From: Desulfosporosinus sp.
GTDB taxonomy: Bacteria > Bacillota > Desulfitobacteriia > Desulfitobacteriales > Desulfitobacteriaceae
Assembly (NCBI GenBank): GCA_020692355.1
Contig: JAIMKP010000003.1
Span: 55,251 to 119,250 of the forward strand
Length of the DNA stretch: 64,000 bases
Direction: 5' to 3'
Made by a program: the position numbers and the translations under genes. This document shows, piece by piece, positions 45,023 through 54,423 of the stretch; positions within the stretch are counted from its first letter, which is position 1, and the number at the start of each line of letters is the position of its first letter. The notes under the pieces were generated by a model. The model saw only the letters and a list, made by a program, of their open reading frames with translations, ran no database searches and was not told where the DNA came from.

Positions 45023-45059
45023 AATATCACCTCATCATTATCTTATGCGAAACCGCGCT

Positions 45060-45641
45060 TTAAGTCAAATGCAAGTTCCAAATATCCCTGCGACTGGCCG
45101 TCACCGCTGTAAGCCCATTTAAAAGAGCTGAACGTACATCTGCTTCATTGCGTAAAAGTCCCCCGCCAAGAATGCTCAGATCAGTCACCTTACGGAACTC
45201 CTCAATGGCGAATTTCGGCACCGTCGCTGGGAGAATTTCGAGGGCATCCGGCGTTACTTGTCTAATGACTTTCAGCCCGGTATGAATTGCCTCCGAATCC
45301 ACCAAGAACAAGCGCTGTACGGTCAGCATCTGCTGCTCCTTGGCATACCGCAGCAATTGCCACTTGACAGACACCACGCCCTGAAGTCCCATACGCTTGA
45401 GAAAGCGGATTCCGGCAGCGTCCTTACCGATCCCCTCCAGTAAATCAAGATGGGCAAATACGTATTTCTCCGGGTGCTTGTGTGCCAGCCTCAAAGCCTG
45501 CTCCAATTCGATGATCTCTCCACCCAGGATGAAAATCACGGATACCCAGGGGATATTGAGGACTTCCGCCAGGTCTTCGATATGTTTGACTGCTGGCACG
45601 ATCCGGCAATCCGCTAAAATCCGCTTAAATTTTTGATGCAC
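45060..45641 (-). CDS. glpP: GlpP glycerol-3-phosphate-responsive antiterminator
   Basis: The 193-residue TIM-barrel-like protein contains VSVIFILGGEIIELEQALRLAH, YVFAHLDLLEGIGKDAAGIRFLK and LPATVPKFAIEEFRKVTDLSILGGGLLR, matching the GlpP family throughout. It binds glycerol-3-phosphate and the leader RNA of glycerol genes. The GTG start follows GGGGGAAGGAATA. With the leader terminator at 44564-44618 this gives a complete control circuit for glpABC. Confidence 0.92.
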   Translation of the reverse strand: MHQKFKRILADCRIVPAVKHIEDLAEVLNIPWVSVIFILGGEIIELEQALRLAHKHPEKYVFAHLDLLEGIGKDAAGIRFLKRMGLQGVVSVKWQLLRYAKEQQMLTVQRLFLVDSEAIHTGLKVIRQVTPDALEILPATVPKFAIEEFRKVTDLSILGGGLLRNEADVRSALLNGLTAVTASRRDIWNLHLT

Positions 45642-45715
45642 TATTCCTTCCCCCTCAGCGGCAGCAACGACCCCGCTTCCGGGTTGCCTTTCCTATTTTT
45701 GAACCGTCAGGCCTA

Positions 45716-45991
45716 TTATACCCGACTTCGTCCCTGATTTATAGAGGTTGATTCTAAAGCCTTCCGGAATCTGAATTCTGATACTTTGGAAACCAGTGCC
45801 TCTTGTCCATTTATGGCCACAACGGGAATGACAAATTGGTACTTTTCCATAAGAGCCTGGTCCTGGGAAATGTCTAATTCCTTGAGAGAGAATGGTATCT
45901 CCTCCTGTACCTTTTTCAGGATCTTTTTCGCTTTATCACAAAGACAACACCCGGGCTTACTATAGATGGTCACTTCCGGTATTACCGGCAT
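45716..45991 (-). CDS. Glutaredoxin-like protein
   Basis: From ATG 45991 (MPVIPEVTIYSKPGCCLC), nine bases after GGAGG, the product has 91 residues. The motif SKPGCCLCDKAKKIL is a glutaredoxin-type CxxC site and VIPVVAINGQ supplies the cis-Pro. It resembles the DUF836 thioredoxin-fold group. A longer upstream frame with a TTG start has no ribosome site. A redox partner is not evident. It is divergent from the thiamine operon. Confidence 0.8.
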   Translation of the reverse strand: MPVIPEVTIYSKPGCCLCDKAKKILKKVQEEIPFSLKELDISQDQALMEKYQFVIPVVAINGQEALVSKVSEFRFRKALESTSINQGRSRV

Positions 45992-46145
45992 TTCTTCAGC
46001 CTCCGTTTCGTGCTCCTGATGGAGTATCATTGGGATGGGTAAACAACTTGATTGTACCATTTCTTGGGTTTCATTGCCACTCCCTACAAATCGTACTTTA
46101 CCAACGGCAACAAAGGGTATATAATTCATATAACGCAATTAAATA

Positions 46146-46238
46146 GTTGCTGGGGGTGCCCTTTTAGGGCTGAGAAAGAGTGGACTCTTAACCCTTTGAA
46201 CCTGATCTGGTTAGAACCAGCGTAGGGAAGCCCAGGAT
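46146..46238 (+). promoter_or_regulatory. TPP riboswitch (thi-box)
   Basis: The conserved core is present in order: GGGGTGCCC, GGGCTGAGA, ACCCTTTGAACCTGATCTGG, TTAGAACCAGCGTAGGGAAG. It folds into the five-stem thiamine pyrophosphate aptamer. A terminator follows 50 bases later, so it controls transcription of the thi operon. Confidence 0.96.
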
Positions 46239-46287
46239 CCGATTAACTTAACGAAGCTCCAGTCGCCCAATGTTTATCGGAACACCG

Positions 46288-46319
46288 GAACAGCTTACCT
46301 TCGGGAAGCTGTTCTTTTT
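46288..46319 (+). terminator. Expression-platform terminator of the TPP riboswitch
   Basis: GAACAGCTT and AAGCTGTTC form a perfect 9-bp stem followed by TTTTT. TPP binding should favour it and stop transcription before thiS. Confidence 0.88.
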
Positions 46320-46372
46320 GTTTACATTCCCTGCGTTTGGCTCTAGCAAATTTATGGAAAGGAGGGACTCTG

Positions 46373-46573
46373 TTGAAAATCTGGGTGAATGGCGAGCTGG
46401 TTGATGTCGCGCTACAAACCACGGTCTTGCAGTGGTTGAATGAGCAGAAAGTTGTTCCGGAATCTGCGATTATTGAGCTTAATGAAGCAATCTTAAGCCA
46501 GGACCGCTGGGAAAGCACTGTTTTGCAAAATGGGGATCGATTGGAACTATTTCTCTTCGTTGGCGGAGGGTAA
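46373..46573 (+). CDS. thiS: ThiS sulfur carrier protein
   Basis: The 66-residue protein from TTG 46373, seven bases after GGAGG, begins with KIWVNGELVDVA and ends LFVGGG, the Gly-Gly tail that carries the thiocarboxylate in thiazole synthesis. An upstream frame extension crosses the ribosome site and is rejected. It is the first gene after the TPP riboswitch. Confidence 0.92.
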   Translation: MKIWVNGELVDVALQTTVLQWLNEQKVVPESAIIELNEAILSQDRWESTVLQNGDRLELFLFVGGG

Positions 46574-46625
46574 AACCTCTCAGACACTGCCGCTAAAAAA
46601 TGCCTGACAAAGGAGGTACCCATCC

Positions 46626-47423
46626 ATGACAAAGGATCTGCCAACTCATCATGACCCTCTGGTTATCGCTGATACTCCCCTGCGAAGCCGTCTCTTGGTC
46701 GGGACAGGAAAATTCTCCTCTCATGACATCGTCCCCGAAGTGATCAAGGAATCTGGGTCGCAAATCGTTACCATGGCCCTGCGTCGGGTCGATTGGAAAA
46801 ATCCGCAGGATAACATCTTAAATTATTTGCCGGAGCATACCGTACTTTTGCCGAATACTTCCGGCGCACGAAACGCCGAAGAGGCCATACGCATTGCTCG
46901 CGTAGCCCGAGCTGCGGGGTGTGGCAACTGGGTCAAAATCGAAGTGGTCCAAGACCAGCGTTACTTAATGCCGGATAACTTCGAAACGGTCAAAGCCACC
47001 GAACAATTGGTAAAAGAAGGCTTCACCGTCTTACCTTATATGAGCCCTGATTTAAGCACCGCCATGCGTCTGGCTGAGGCCGGTGCCGCAGCAATTATGC
47101 CTCTGGGAGCCCCGATCGGGAGTAACCGCGGCTTAAAAACCAAGGAACTTATCCGGATCCTAATTGCTGAAATTTCTCTCCCGATCATCGTGGACGCCGG
47201 TATCGGGCGTCCTTCGGAAGCAACGGAAGCCATGGAAATGGGGGCAGCGGCCGTGCTCGTAAACACGGCAATCGCAACTGCGGAAAACCCAGTGGCTATG
47301 GCCAAAGCTTTCCGTCTTGCCGTGGAAGCCGGGCGTTTAGCTTATCTGGCCGGACCGGGAGCAAGGCAGCTTCAGGCTGAGGCTTCTTCACCCCTCACAG
47401 GATTTCTTAGAGAGAACGCTTGA
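46626..47423 (+). CDS. thiG: Thiazole synthase ThiG
   Basis: The 265-residue TIM barrel forms the thiazole ring from deoxyxylulose phosphate, ThiS sulfur and dehydroglycine. Family motifs include [10 protein letters not shown], the catalytic Lys in [22 protein letters not shown] and [32 protein letters not shown] follows AAAGGAGG. Length is normal. Confidence 0.96.
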   Translation: MTKDLPTHHDPLVIADTPLRSRLLVGTGKFSSHDIVPEVIKESGSQIVTMALRRVDWKNPQDNILNYLPEHTVLLPNTSGARNAEEAIRIARVARAAGCGNWVKIEVVQDQRYLMPDNFETVKATEQLVKEGFTVLPYMSPDLSTAMRLAEAGAAAIMPLGAPIGSNRGLKTKELIRILIAEISLPIIVDAGIGRPSEATEAMEMGAAAVLVNTAIATAENPVAMAKAFRLAVEAGRLAYLAGPGARQLQAEASSPLTGFLRENA

Positions 47424-47504
47424 ACCTATCCAATCACTCAAAGATTACTACAAATTCATGAAGCTTAACTTTAATTTCTGCGAATTGGATCGTGAGGAAC
47501 AACT

Positions 47505-48632
47505 ATGTTTTATGATCATTATGCTGCCTGGCAAGAGAAACTAAAAAGTTACCCACTGACCTCATTTCAGGAATCCGATGTCTTAAGGGCCCTAGCGCGC
47601 GATAGGCTGGACCCCCCCGATCTCCTGGCTTTGCTTTCGCCCGCAGCTGAACCTTATTTAGAAACGATGGCTCAAAAGGCCCACCGTTTAACGGTGCAAA
47701 ACTTCGGCAAAACCATTTCTCTTTTTACCCCGCTCTATTTGGCTAACTTCTGTAGCAACCAGTGTGTCTATTGCAGTTTTAACACCAAAAATACGATCGT
47801 CCGCCGCAAATTGGATCTGGATGAGGTGGAAGCAGAAGGCCAGGCCATTGCCGCCACGGGCTTACAGCATCTTTTGCTCCTCACCGGAGAGTCCCGGCTG
47901 CAGAGCGGCCCTGAGTACATTCAGGCCTGCCTGGAGCGTTTGCGGCCTCACTTTGCTTCACTGGGCATCGAGGTTTATCCCTTGGAAGAGGAAGAATACC
48001 GCCGCCTTTATGAAGCAGGACTTGATGCTTTTACCATGTTCCAGGAAGTCTACGATGAGGTGATCTATGCTACAGTTCACCCTGCCGGGCCAAAGCGCAA
48101 TCACCGTTACCGTCTGGAAGCACCGGAGAGGGCCTGTCGGGCAGGAATCCCGAGCATCAATATCGGTGCCCTACTGGGGCTGGGGGAATGGAGAACGGAG
48201 GCATTCTTTACCGCACTCCACGCCGAATCCTTGCTTCAATCTTACCCCGGGATCGAACTGGCGCTTTCAGTCCCCCGTCTCAGGCCGCACGCCGGGCATT
48301 TTCAACCTTTTACTTCTCCGGTCACGGATGCGAACTTGGTACAGGTTATCTTAGCCTACCGGCTCTACCTTCCCCGCGTCGGCATCACGCTGTCCACCCG
48401 GGAAAGCCCCCGTTTGCGCGAGGCCCTGCTCCCTCTGGGCATTACCAAGATGTCAGCGGGTTCCCTCACCTCTGTCGGAGGGTATACGGGCGACGGTGAC
48501 TCCGGAAGCGCCCAATTTGAGATCGCCGACGAACGACCGGTTGACGCAATCGTCGCGATGTTGCGTACCAAGGGCTATCAACCGGCTTTTGTCGATTGGG
48601 TCAATGTACGGGTGAGGGAGGCTTTGGGATGA
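47505..48632 (+). CDS. thiH: Dehydroglycine synthase ThiH (radical SAM)
   Basis: The 375-residue radical SAM enzyme splits tyrosine to dehydroglycine for thiazole formation in anaerobes. The cluster motif CSNQCVYC (CX3CX2C) lies near residues 83-90, followed by [11 protein letters not shown] 47505 follows GTGAGGAACAACT. It ends overlapping thiF by ATGA. Confidence 0.95.
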   Translation: MFYDHYAAWQEKLKSYPLTSFQESDVLRALARDRLDPPDLLALLSPAAEPYLETMAQKAHRLTVQNFGKTISLFTPLYLANFCSNQCVYCSFNTKNTIVRRKLDLDEVEAEGQAIAATGLQHLLLLTGESRLQSGPEYIQACLERLRPHFASLGIEVYPLEEEEYRRLYEAGLDAFTMFQEVYDEVIYATVHPAGPKRNHRYRLEAPERACRAGIPSINIGALLGLGEWRTEAFFTALHAESLLQSYPGIELALSVPRLRPHAGHFQPFTSPVTDANLVQVILAYRLYLPRVGITLSTRESPRLREALLPLGITKMSAGSLTSVGGYTGDGDSGSAQFEIADERPVDAIVAMLRTKGYQPAFVDWVNVRVREALG

Positions 48633-49249
48633 GTTCACTGCTGGAAAGCTTACAGAAAATGCTCGGAGAAAAGAGGCTCTCCCGCATAGCCCATACCAAG
48701 ATCGGCATCGGCGGTCTGGGCGGGTTGGGTTCGAACGTGGCTTGCCATCTTGTCCGTTCGGGATTTATGCATTTGGTCCTGGCCGACTTCGATAAGGTGG
48801 AAGCCGGCAATCTAAACCGTCAGTTTTACTTCGAGGACCAGATTGGATACCTGAAAACCGAAGCCTTGGCGCAAAACCTCCGGCGCATCCATGCCCAACT
48901 TGATTTAACGTTATGTCCCGAACGGGTTACCGCTGAGAACCTACCTAGGATATTCGGGGAATGCGTGATCTGGGTTGAAGCCTTTGACAAGCCGGAAGCA
49001 AAAAAGATGTTCGTCGAAGCGGCCTTAAAGCTGGGTAAACCGGTGGTCTCCGCTTCGGGCTTGGGCGGTTGGGGTCAGGCCGATGCCCTGACCACGACTT
49101 TTCCTCGTCCCGGGTGGGCCGTCGTCGGGGACCAGCGCACGGCCGCCGGAGCGGAGCACCCTCCCCTCTCACCGCGCGTGGGCGTGGCGGCAGCCAAAGA
49201 AGCAGCTATCGTGTTGACCTGGGCCTTGGGTGAGGAGGTGAACCAATGA
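48629..49249 (+). CDS. thiF: ThiF-family sulfur carrier adenylyltransferase
   Basis: The 206-residue protein has the nucleotide motif [19 protein letters not shown], the [16 protein letters not shown] segment and [16 protein letters not shown]. It adenylylates the ThiS C-terminus. It is shorter than canonical ThiF and has no CxxC zinc pairs, as in the ThiF2-type proteins of clostridial thi operons. ATG 48629 overlaps the thiH stop, and its own stop overlaps the next start. Confidence 0.9.
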   Translation: MSSLLESLQKMLGEKRLSRIAHTKIGIGGLGGLGSNVACHLVRSGFMHLVLADFDKVEAGNLNRQFYFEDQIGYLKTEALAQNLRRIHAQLDLTLCPERVTAENLPRIFGECVIWVEAFDKPEAKKMFVEAALKLGKPVVSASGLGGWGQADALTTTFPRPGWAVVGDQRTAAGAEHPPLSPRVGVAAAKEAAIVLTWALGEEVNQ

Positions 49250-50337
49250 GCCCTTCTTTTCCTTATCGCATGATGGATGCCAATCTTAACCGGACCGCTG
49301 AAGGAATGCGTGTGATCGAAGATATTCTGCGCTTCGATTTAGAGGCTAAGGAACTTTGTGAAACAGCGCGGGCCCTCCGACACCGCCTCAGGGAATCTTT
49401 CCGGGAACTCTATCCCCAGTTGTTAGCTGAGCGTAAGGTCCAATCCGATCCAGGAGTATTAATCAGTCAGGAGCAGCTCTTCGATGGCAAACAAACAAGG
49501 GATGATTTGATCTTGGCAAATCTCAAACGAGTTCAAGAGGGATTGCGAGTCCTGGAAGAATCGGCTCATGTCTTAGGTAAGCGCACACTGGCTAAAGAAA
49601 CAGAGGGCCTGCGTTTTGCAACGTATACCTTGGAATCTGCTTTGGCCCCTTACTTAGGAACGAACCCGGTGCAAGAAACCAAGCCATCCTCGGCAAAAAG
49701 AAGGCTCCCCCCCGGTCTCTACGCCTTAACTTCCGAGCCCCATTCCCTCGGCCGGAGCAATATCGAGGTAGCCAAAGAAATTCTCCAGGCCGGGGTAAAA
49801 TCGCTCCAATACCGGGAGAAGAACAAAAAACAGGGAGAAATGTATCGGGAGTGTCTGGTTTTAAGGCAGATGACTCGGGATCACGGAGCCTTATTCATCG
49901 TCAATGACCATCTAGAAATCGCCTTGGCCGTGGGCGCCGACGGGGTTCACATCGGACAGGATGATTTGCCCCTTCCGGTCGTCCGTGATCTCGTCGGGCC
50001 GTCTCTCCTGATTGGCGTATCAACCCATTCCCCGGAACAGGCTCAAGCGGCTGTCGCCGGAGGCGCCGATTATATCGGTGTCGGACCCCTGTTTGCCACC
50101 CGAACTAAAAGTGACGTCTGCGCTCCGGTGGGGCTTGAGTATTTGCGTTACGCGGTGGAAAACGTCAAGATTCCCTTTGTCGCAATTGGCGGAATCAAGG
50201 AACACAATCTGCCGGAAGTCGTGAGTACCGGGGCAGCCACCGTCGCGTTGGTCACCGAAATTGTCGGCAGCCCCAATATTACGGAGAAAGCCAAGGAGCT
50301 TCAAAGAATTATCTTGAAAAACGCCTCCGGCAGTTAG
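49246..50337 (+). CDS. thiE: Thiamine phosphate synthase ThiE with N-terminal helical extension
   Basis: Residues 1-140 form a helical domain starting [24 protein letters not shown], found fused to ThiE in cyanobacteria and some Firmicutes. Residues about 150-363 are ThiE itself: [10 protein letters not shown], the phosphate-binding [44 protein letters not shown] and [13 protein letters not shown]. The enzyme joins HMP-PP and thiazole phosphate. The extension function is unknown. The start overlaps thiF by four bases. Confidence 0.93.
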   Translation: MSPSFPYRMMDANLNRTAEGMRVIEDILRFDLEAKELCETARALRHRLRESFRELYPQLLAERKVQSDPGVLISQEQLFDGKQTRDDLILANLKRVQEGLRVLEESAHVLGKRTLAKETEGLRFATYTLESALAPYLGTNPVQETKPSSAKRRLPPGLYALTSEPHSLGRSNIEVAKEILQAGVKSLQYREKNKKQGEMYRECLVLRQMTRDHGALFIVNDHLEIALAVGADGVHIGQDDLPLPVVRDLVGPSLLIGVSTHSPEQAQAAVAGGADYIGVGPLFATRTKSDVCAPVGLEYLRYAVENVKIPFVAIGGIKEHNLPEVVSTGAATVALVTEIVGSPNITEKAKELQRIILKNASGS

Positions 50338-50370
50338 GGGGAAGCGAGGGGACGGTTCTCCTGCTCCCCT
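50337..50370. repeat. REP-like palindrome (GGGGACGGTTCT family), copy 3, doubling as terminator
   Basis: GGGGGAAGCGAGGGGACGG, then TTCTCCTGCTCCCC, forms a hairpin that ends in TTTTT on the plus strand. It lies between thiE and thiC. It shares its core with copies 1 and 2 and may reduce thiC expression relative to the upstream genes. Confidence 0.6.
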
Positions 50371-50420
50371 TTTTAACGGAAAATATGTACTTAAAATTAT
50401 TGAAAAAGCGAGGGATTCTT

Positions 50421-51698
50421 TTGACAACACAAATGAGTGCGGCCAAGCGCGGAGAAATCACCCAGGAAATGCAGAGGGTGGCCGCTAAAGAAAATTTGAC
50501 GCCGGAAGAAATTCGCAGCGGAGTTGCCGCGGGCCAAATCGTCATTCCGGCCAATCACAAGCATCAGAGCCTCAACCCGGAGGGAATCGGCCTGGGTTTG
50601 AGGACCAAAATCAATGTCAACCTAGGCATCTCCAGGGATTGCATCAACATCGAGACCGAATTGGACAAGGTGCGAAAAGCCCTGGAGATGAAAGCGGAAG
50701 CCATCATGGATCTCAGCAATTACGGGAAAACGGCTGAGTTTCGCCGCAAATTGGTGGAAATGTCCCCGGCAATGATCGGCACCGTTCCCATGTATGATGC
50801 CATTGGTTACTTGGACAAAAAGCTTGAAGCGATTACCCCGCAGGAATTTCTGGCTGTCGTTGAAAAACATGCCCAAGACGGCGTTGACTTCGTAACCATC
50901 CATGCCGGCCTCAACCGCCAGACCATTGAGCATTACAAACGCACTTCCCGGGTGACCAAAATCGTTTCCCGCGGTGGCTCCCTGCTTTTTGCCTGGATGG
51001 AACTCAACAAGGCAGAAAACCCTTTTTATGAATACTTCGATCAGGTCTTGGACATCTGTGCTGAATACGACGTGACCTTGAGCTTAGGAGATGCTTGCCG
51101 CCCCGGCAGTTTGGCTGATGCCACCGATGCCTCGCAGCTTGAGGAACTGATCGTCTTAGGTGAACTAACCCAACGGGCCTGGGAACGAAATGTGCAGGTC
51201 ATGATCGAAGGGCCGGGGCATGTTCCCCTCCATGAAATCCAGGCCAATGTTCTCTTAGAGAAGAAGCTCTGTCACGGAGCACCATTTTATGTCTTAGGTC
51301 CACTGGTTACAGATATCGCCCCCGGCTACGACCATATTACCAGTGCCATCGGCGGAGCTATCGCCGGTGCAGCCGGCGCGGACTTCTTATGCTATGTAAC
51401 CCCTGCTGAACACCTGCGCTTGCCAACTTTGGATGATATGCGGGAAGGAATTATCGCCTCTAAAATCGCCGCCCATGCCGCAGATATCTCTAAAGGAATT
51501 AAAGGGGCGGCTGAATGGGATCAAGCGATGAGTACGGCCCGCCAAGCCTTAGATTGGGACAAGATGTTTGATCTGGCTCTTGACCGGGAAAAGGCAGAAC
51601 GCTATCGGCGTGAATCAACTCCAACTCACGCGGACAGCTGCACGATGTGCGGCGAGATGTGTTCCATGCGGCTGATGAACAAGATTGACAACTTATGA
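50421..51698 (+). CDS. thiC: Phosphomethylpyrimidine synthase ThiC
   Basis: The 425-residue radical SAM enzyme converts aminoimidazole ribotide to HMP phosphate. It has [61 protein letters not shown] and the C-terminal cluster motif CTMCGEMC (CX2CX4C type). The TTG at 50421 with GAGGG upstream fits the usual ThiC start; the upstream ATG frame adds 12 poorly supported codons. Confidence 0.95.
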   Translation: MTTQMSAAKRGEITQEMQRVAAKENLTPEEIRSGVAAGQIVIPANHKHQSLNPEGIGLGLRTKINVNLGISRDCINIETELDKVRKALEMKAEAIMDLSNYGKTAEFRRKLVEMSPAMIGTVPMYDAIGYLDKKLEAITPQEFLAVVEKHAQDGVDFVTIHAGLNRQTIEHYKRTSRVTKIVSRGGSLLFAWMELNKAENPFYEYFDQVLDICAEYDVTLSLGDACRPGSLADATDASQLEELIVLGELTQRAWERNVQVMIEGPGHVPLHEIQANVLLEKKLCHGAPFYVLGPLVTDIAPGYDHITSAIGGAIAGAAGADFLCYVTPAEHLRLPTLDDMREGIIASKIAAHAADISKGIKGAAEWDQAMSTARQALDWDKMFDLALDREKAERYRRESTPTHADSCTMCGEMCSMRLMNKIDNL

Positions 51699-51770
51699 AC
51701 GAAGTGCCAATCCGTCGCTGGGCACAGCCCTTTGGGGTGATTATGTCCTCAGCCGTGAACATTCGGACGT
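51697..51770 (-). pseudogene. Possible remnant of an OYE-family gene after thiC
   Basis: GCGACGGATTGGCACTTCGT and its flank (51697-51720, minus strand) match the namA gene of this window near 13175-13198 at 22 of 23 bases. In both places it reads ATDWHFV, a signature of the OYE family. The bases before it (CTGAGGAC...) weakly recall the preceding OYE codons. No intact frame remains. Confidence 0.3.
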
Positions 51771-51825
51771 ATCCTCAACCCTGTCGGGCATGTGCGCTTC
51801 CCAGTCGTGTGGACGCTGGTCATCG

Positions 51826-51869
51826 AAGCCACGAATCTTACACTCTTAGTATTTTCTGATTCGTGGCTT
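51826..51869. terminator. Bidirectional hairpin between thiC and ureD
   Basis: AAGCCACGAATC and GATTCGTGGCTT form a perfect 12-bp stem. It ends with TTTGATCG on the plus strand and overlaps the ureD stop codon on the minus strand, so it can serve both converging genes. Confidence 0.6.
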
Positions 51870-52694
51870 TGATCGTCCAATTAACTCCTGCCGGGCTAAA
51901 TCCCAACCGATCATGACCGCATTTTCCACGTCAACAGCCCGATAACCAAGAAGCCGAATAGCAATCCCGTTTTTTACGGTCAAGCTTGCCCCGGCTAATA
52001 CCTGCGGCAGCCCGGTAAGTTTTTCATGTAACTGATCGACAAGATTTTGCTCAACCTTCTCTGAGAAAATGAATAAATTCCCCTGGTGAGTATAATCTTC
52101 AAACCCACCCAGGGAACGGGTGTCCTTTTGCTCAGGCATCAAAAGCCAGTTATCCCACAGGATTATTTCCCCTTCCCAGAAAGCCTTAGTTTTGGAACGG
52201 TAAAATTCATACTTGAAGGTTTCTCCACGCCTGACCCGGCCTGGTGTAACGATTTCCGCTACAAAAGCCGTTGCCCCAGCTGCCAAGTGTATTTCGGTTT
52301 CGTTCACAAACCGTGATCCGGCGAACGGTATCACCGGATCCGGAAAATATTCCAAAAGAGCCTCTTCCCCGACCTTAAACACATTAAATTGCCCGGCGGA
52401 AGAATCCGGAGAACGATAGATTTTCGTCGCGGACTGTGTGGTTAAGAAAGCCTGCGCTCCCTTCTCCAGTTCGACCGTCTGATAATAGTTGTCCCCCTGT
52501 ACCATCCCGCCCGCCGGATTCATCTGATAAATAAATATTTCCCCGCTCCCCGGCTCCAGGTAAAAAGGTTTTGCAACCTTCAACGGGACTTGGTTATATA
52601 CTTCTTTGATGATCGTACGCCCATTCTTTAAGCCTAGACGCAGCCTTAACTCTCCTCTTTTCCCGGGTAGAGGAGAAAATTCTAAACCTGGCAT
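51846..52694 (-). CDS. ureD: Urease accessory protein UreD (UreH)
   Basis: The 282-residue protein has [43 protein letters not shown] and [16 protein letters not shown], all UreD landmarks. UreD binds apo-urease with UreF and UreG to load nickel. The frame is intact and of normal length. Its partners are absent here: no urease subunit, UreE or UreF gene is present and UreG is only a fragment. It is therefore an orphan at the edge of a collapsed locus. ATG 52694 overlaps the end of the chimera by 13 bases. Confidence 0.9.
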   Translation of the reverse strand: MPGLEFSPLPGKRGELRLRLGLKNGRTIIKEVYNQVPLKVAKPFYLEPGSGEIFIYQMNPAGGMVQGDNYYQTVELEKGAQAFLTTQSATKIYRSPDSSAGQFNVFKVGEEALLEYFPDPVIPFAGSRFVNETEIHLAAGATAFVAEIVTPGRVRRGETFKYEFYRSKTKAFWEGEIILWDNWLLMPEQKDTRSLGGFEDYTHQGNLFIFSEKVEQNLVDQLHEKLTGLPQVLAGASLTVKNGIAIRLLGYRAVDVENAVMIGWDLARQELIGRSKPRIRKY

Positions 52695-53668
52695 GCCAAA
52701 TCATCCAGGAATGCGTTTTTCTTAATCCAGTCAATGACTTCAGGCAATCCTTCCTCTGCAAACAGATTCGTGAAAACAAATGGCCTTGTTCCCCGCATTT
52801 TTCGGGAATCCCGGGCCATGATCTCCAGGCTGGCCCCGACATGCAAAGCCAAATCGATCTTATTGATAATTAAGAGATCGGATCGGGTAATCGCCGGACC
52901 GCCTTTGCGGGGAATTTTATCCCCTTCCGAGACGTCAATGACGAAAATGAACAAATCCACCAATTCCGGGCTGAACGTCGCAGCAAGATTGTCCCCTCCG
53001 CTTTCCACAAAGATGATATCCAAATCCGGGAACTTCTGAAGGAGTTTATCGATCGCCTCTAGATTCATGGAAGCATCTTCCCGGATCGCGGTATGGGGGC
53101 AGCCTCCGGTTTCCACCCCAATGATCCTTTCAGCGGGCAGGACACCGTTTCTTATCAAAAACTCGGCATCTTCTTTGGTGTAAATGTCATTGGTCACAAT
53201 AGCAAGGGCCTGGGATAAAATCGAAAAATAGACTCCCTGAATCCGGTTCCGGAACGTCAAAAATCCCAAAATAGTTGCCAAGACAACAGGGAGTAAAATG
53301 GCCATGCCCAAGGCAAACCAGGCATGCCGGAAAGGCTCCCAAAACCATGGCAAATCATTCAACCCACTCCAAACCATAAAGTCGGGAAGTTTCCCGGCTG
53401 CAGCCTCCAGTTTCAAATACATAGCCATACAGTAAGCCCCAAGTCCGAAAAAGACACCATGGCCGAGACTTAATATCCCAGTGTAACCCCAAATGAGGTC
53501 AATGCCCAAAGCAAGAATGGCATAGGCCAAAAACTTCCCCAGCAGATTGAGCCTAAATCCGGACAGGGTAAGCGGAGCTACCACTAACAAGAGCACTGCG
53601 GCCAGAAGAAAAATCAGTTTTTCTTTAGCCAGATATTTGGACACACCTTCCACAAAACCCACCTCCAT
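52682..53668 (-). pseudogene. In-frame chimera of UrtC (N-terminal part) and UreG (C-terminal part)
   Basis: Residues 1 to about 155 are the start of the urea ABC permease Urt[68 protein letters not shown]. At about 53200 the frame passes without a break into UreG at [13 protein letters not shown] and continues through [36 protein letters not shown] and [11 protein letters not shown] to the normal UreG end. The UreG P-loop (GxxGSGKT) and the second half of UrtC are missing. A single deletion would have removed the rest of urtC, urtDE, ureABC, ureE and ureF. The product is unlikely to work as either protein. Confidence 0.9.
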
Positions 53669-53675
53669 GCCTGGT

Positions 53676-54008
53676 TTAATCAAGTGCCCGGCTCCGGATG
53701 GCGAATAATCCGAGCGGTCGCCATTGGAGGAAAACAATGACTATGCTAAATACCAACACCTTACCGATCGTGGCAGTGGTCCCAAACTCCAAAGCGGTGT
53801 TCAAGATACCGATGGATAAGGCTCCGGCTACCGTCCCAATGAGTCTTCCGACACCACCCAATACGACAACCATAAAAGCATCAACAATATAGTAGGTGCC
53901 TAAAGACGGCCCGATTGAACCTAGAAGGCTCAGGGTACACCCGGCAATTCCGGCCAAACCGGAACCAAAAGCAAACGTATAGGCATCCACTTTGCGGGTC
54001 CGGCTCAA
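53676..54008 (-). pseudogene. UrtB fragment (C-terminal 110 residues)
   Basis: The frame reads [60 protein letters not shown] and ends [16 protein letters not shown], the C-terminal third of the urea permease UrtB. The N-terminal two thirds are missing. Its upstream end joins the UrtA fragment out of frame. Confidence 0.9.
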
Positions 54009-54249
54009 TCTTAACTAAACCCTCCGGTGCCTTGTATTCAATGCCGGTTTTAAGCGCCTCCCGCACCTTGTCGACATCGGTGGTTCCAGCCTTTTCCACA
54101 GCCTCGGCCCAGAGATATACGCCAAAATACCCTGCCTCAATCGGGTCATCAGTCACCCGTTTATTACCATACTTGACTTTGTACTTCTCAACAAACGCCT
54201 TGTTTTCCGGAGTATTTGTTGTTTGAAAATAATTCCAACTTTCGGGTGG
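54000..54249 (-). pseudogene. UrtA fragment (internal/C-terminal piece)
   Basis: The frame encodes [47 protein letters not shown] and [12 protein letters not shown], part of the urea-binding protein UrtA. Both the N-terminal portion (about 250 residues with the signal) and the last segment are gone. It breaks at about 54000 into a different frame of UrtB. Confidence 0.88.
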
Positions 54250-54314
54250 CATAAGGGCAACTAGGCTTCTGCCTGCGCTAAGGCTTGGCACAAGCCAAGT
54301 TTTCTTTATAAAAT

Positions 54315-54350
54315 AATAGGGTTCTCAGAAGTAAATCTGAGAACCCTATT
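54315..54350 (-). terminator. Terminator of the methyltransferase gene
   Basis: AATAGGGTTCTCAGA and TCTGAGAACCCTATT form a perfect 15-bp stem with a 6-base loop. On the minus strand ATTTTATAAAG follows the stem. It lies about 75 bases after the stop codon of the methyltransferase gene. Confidence 0.75.
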
Positions 54351-54423
54351 GCTCAACTTTGCTTTATTATAGTTTCAACCTGCTTTTATATCAAGATTTT
54401 TTCAAAAATTATATTGTATTCAA

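Noticed and set aside
53881..54291. Reading the urtA region as one 136-residue protein
   Set aside because: Only about 83 residues match UrtA; the ends are frame-shifted UrtB and unrelated sequence, so it is a fragment.
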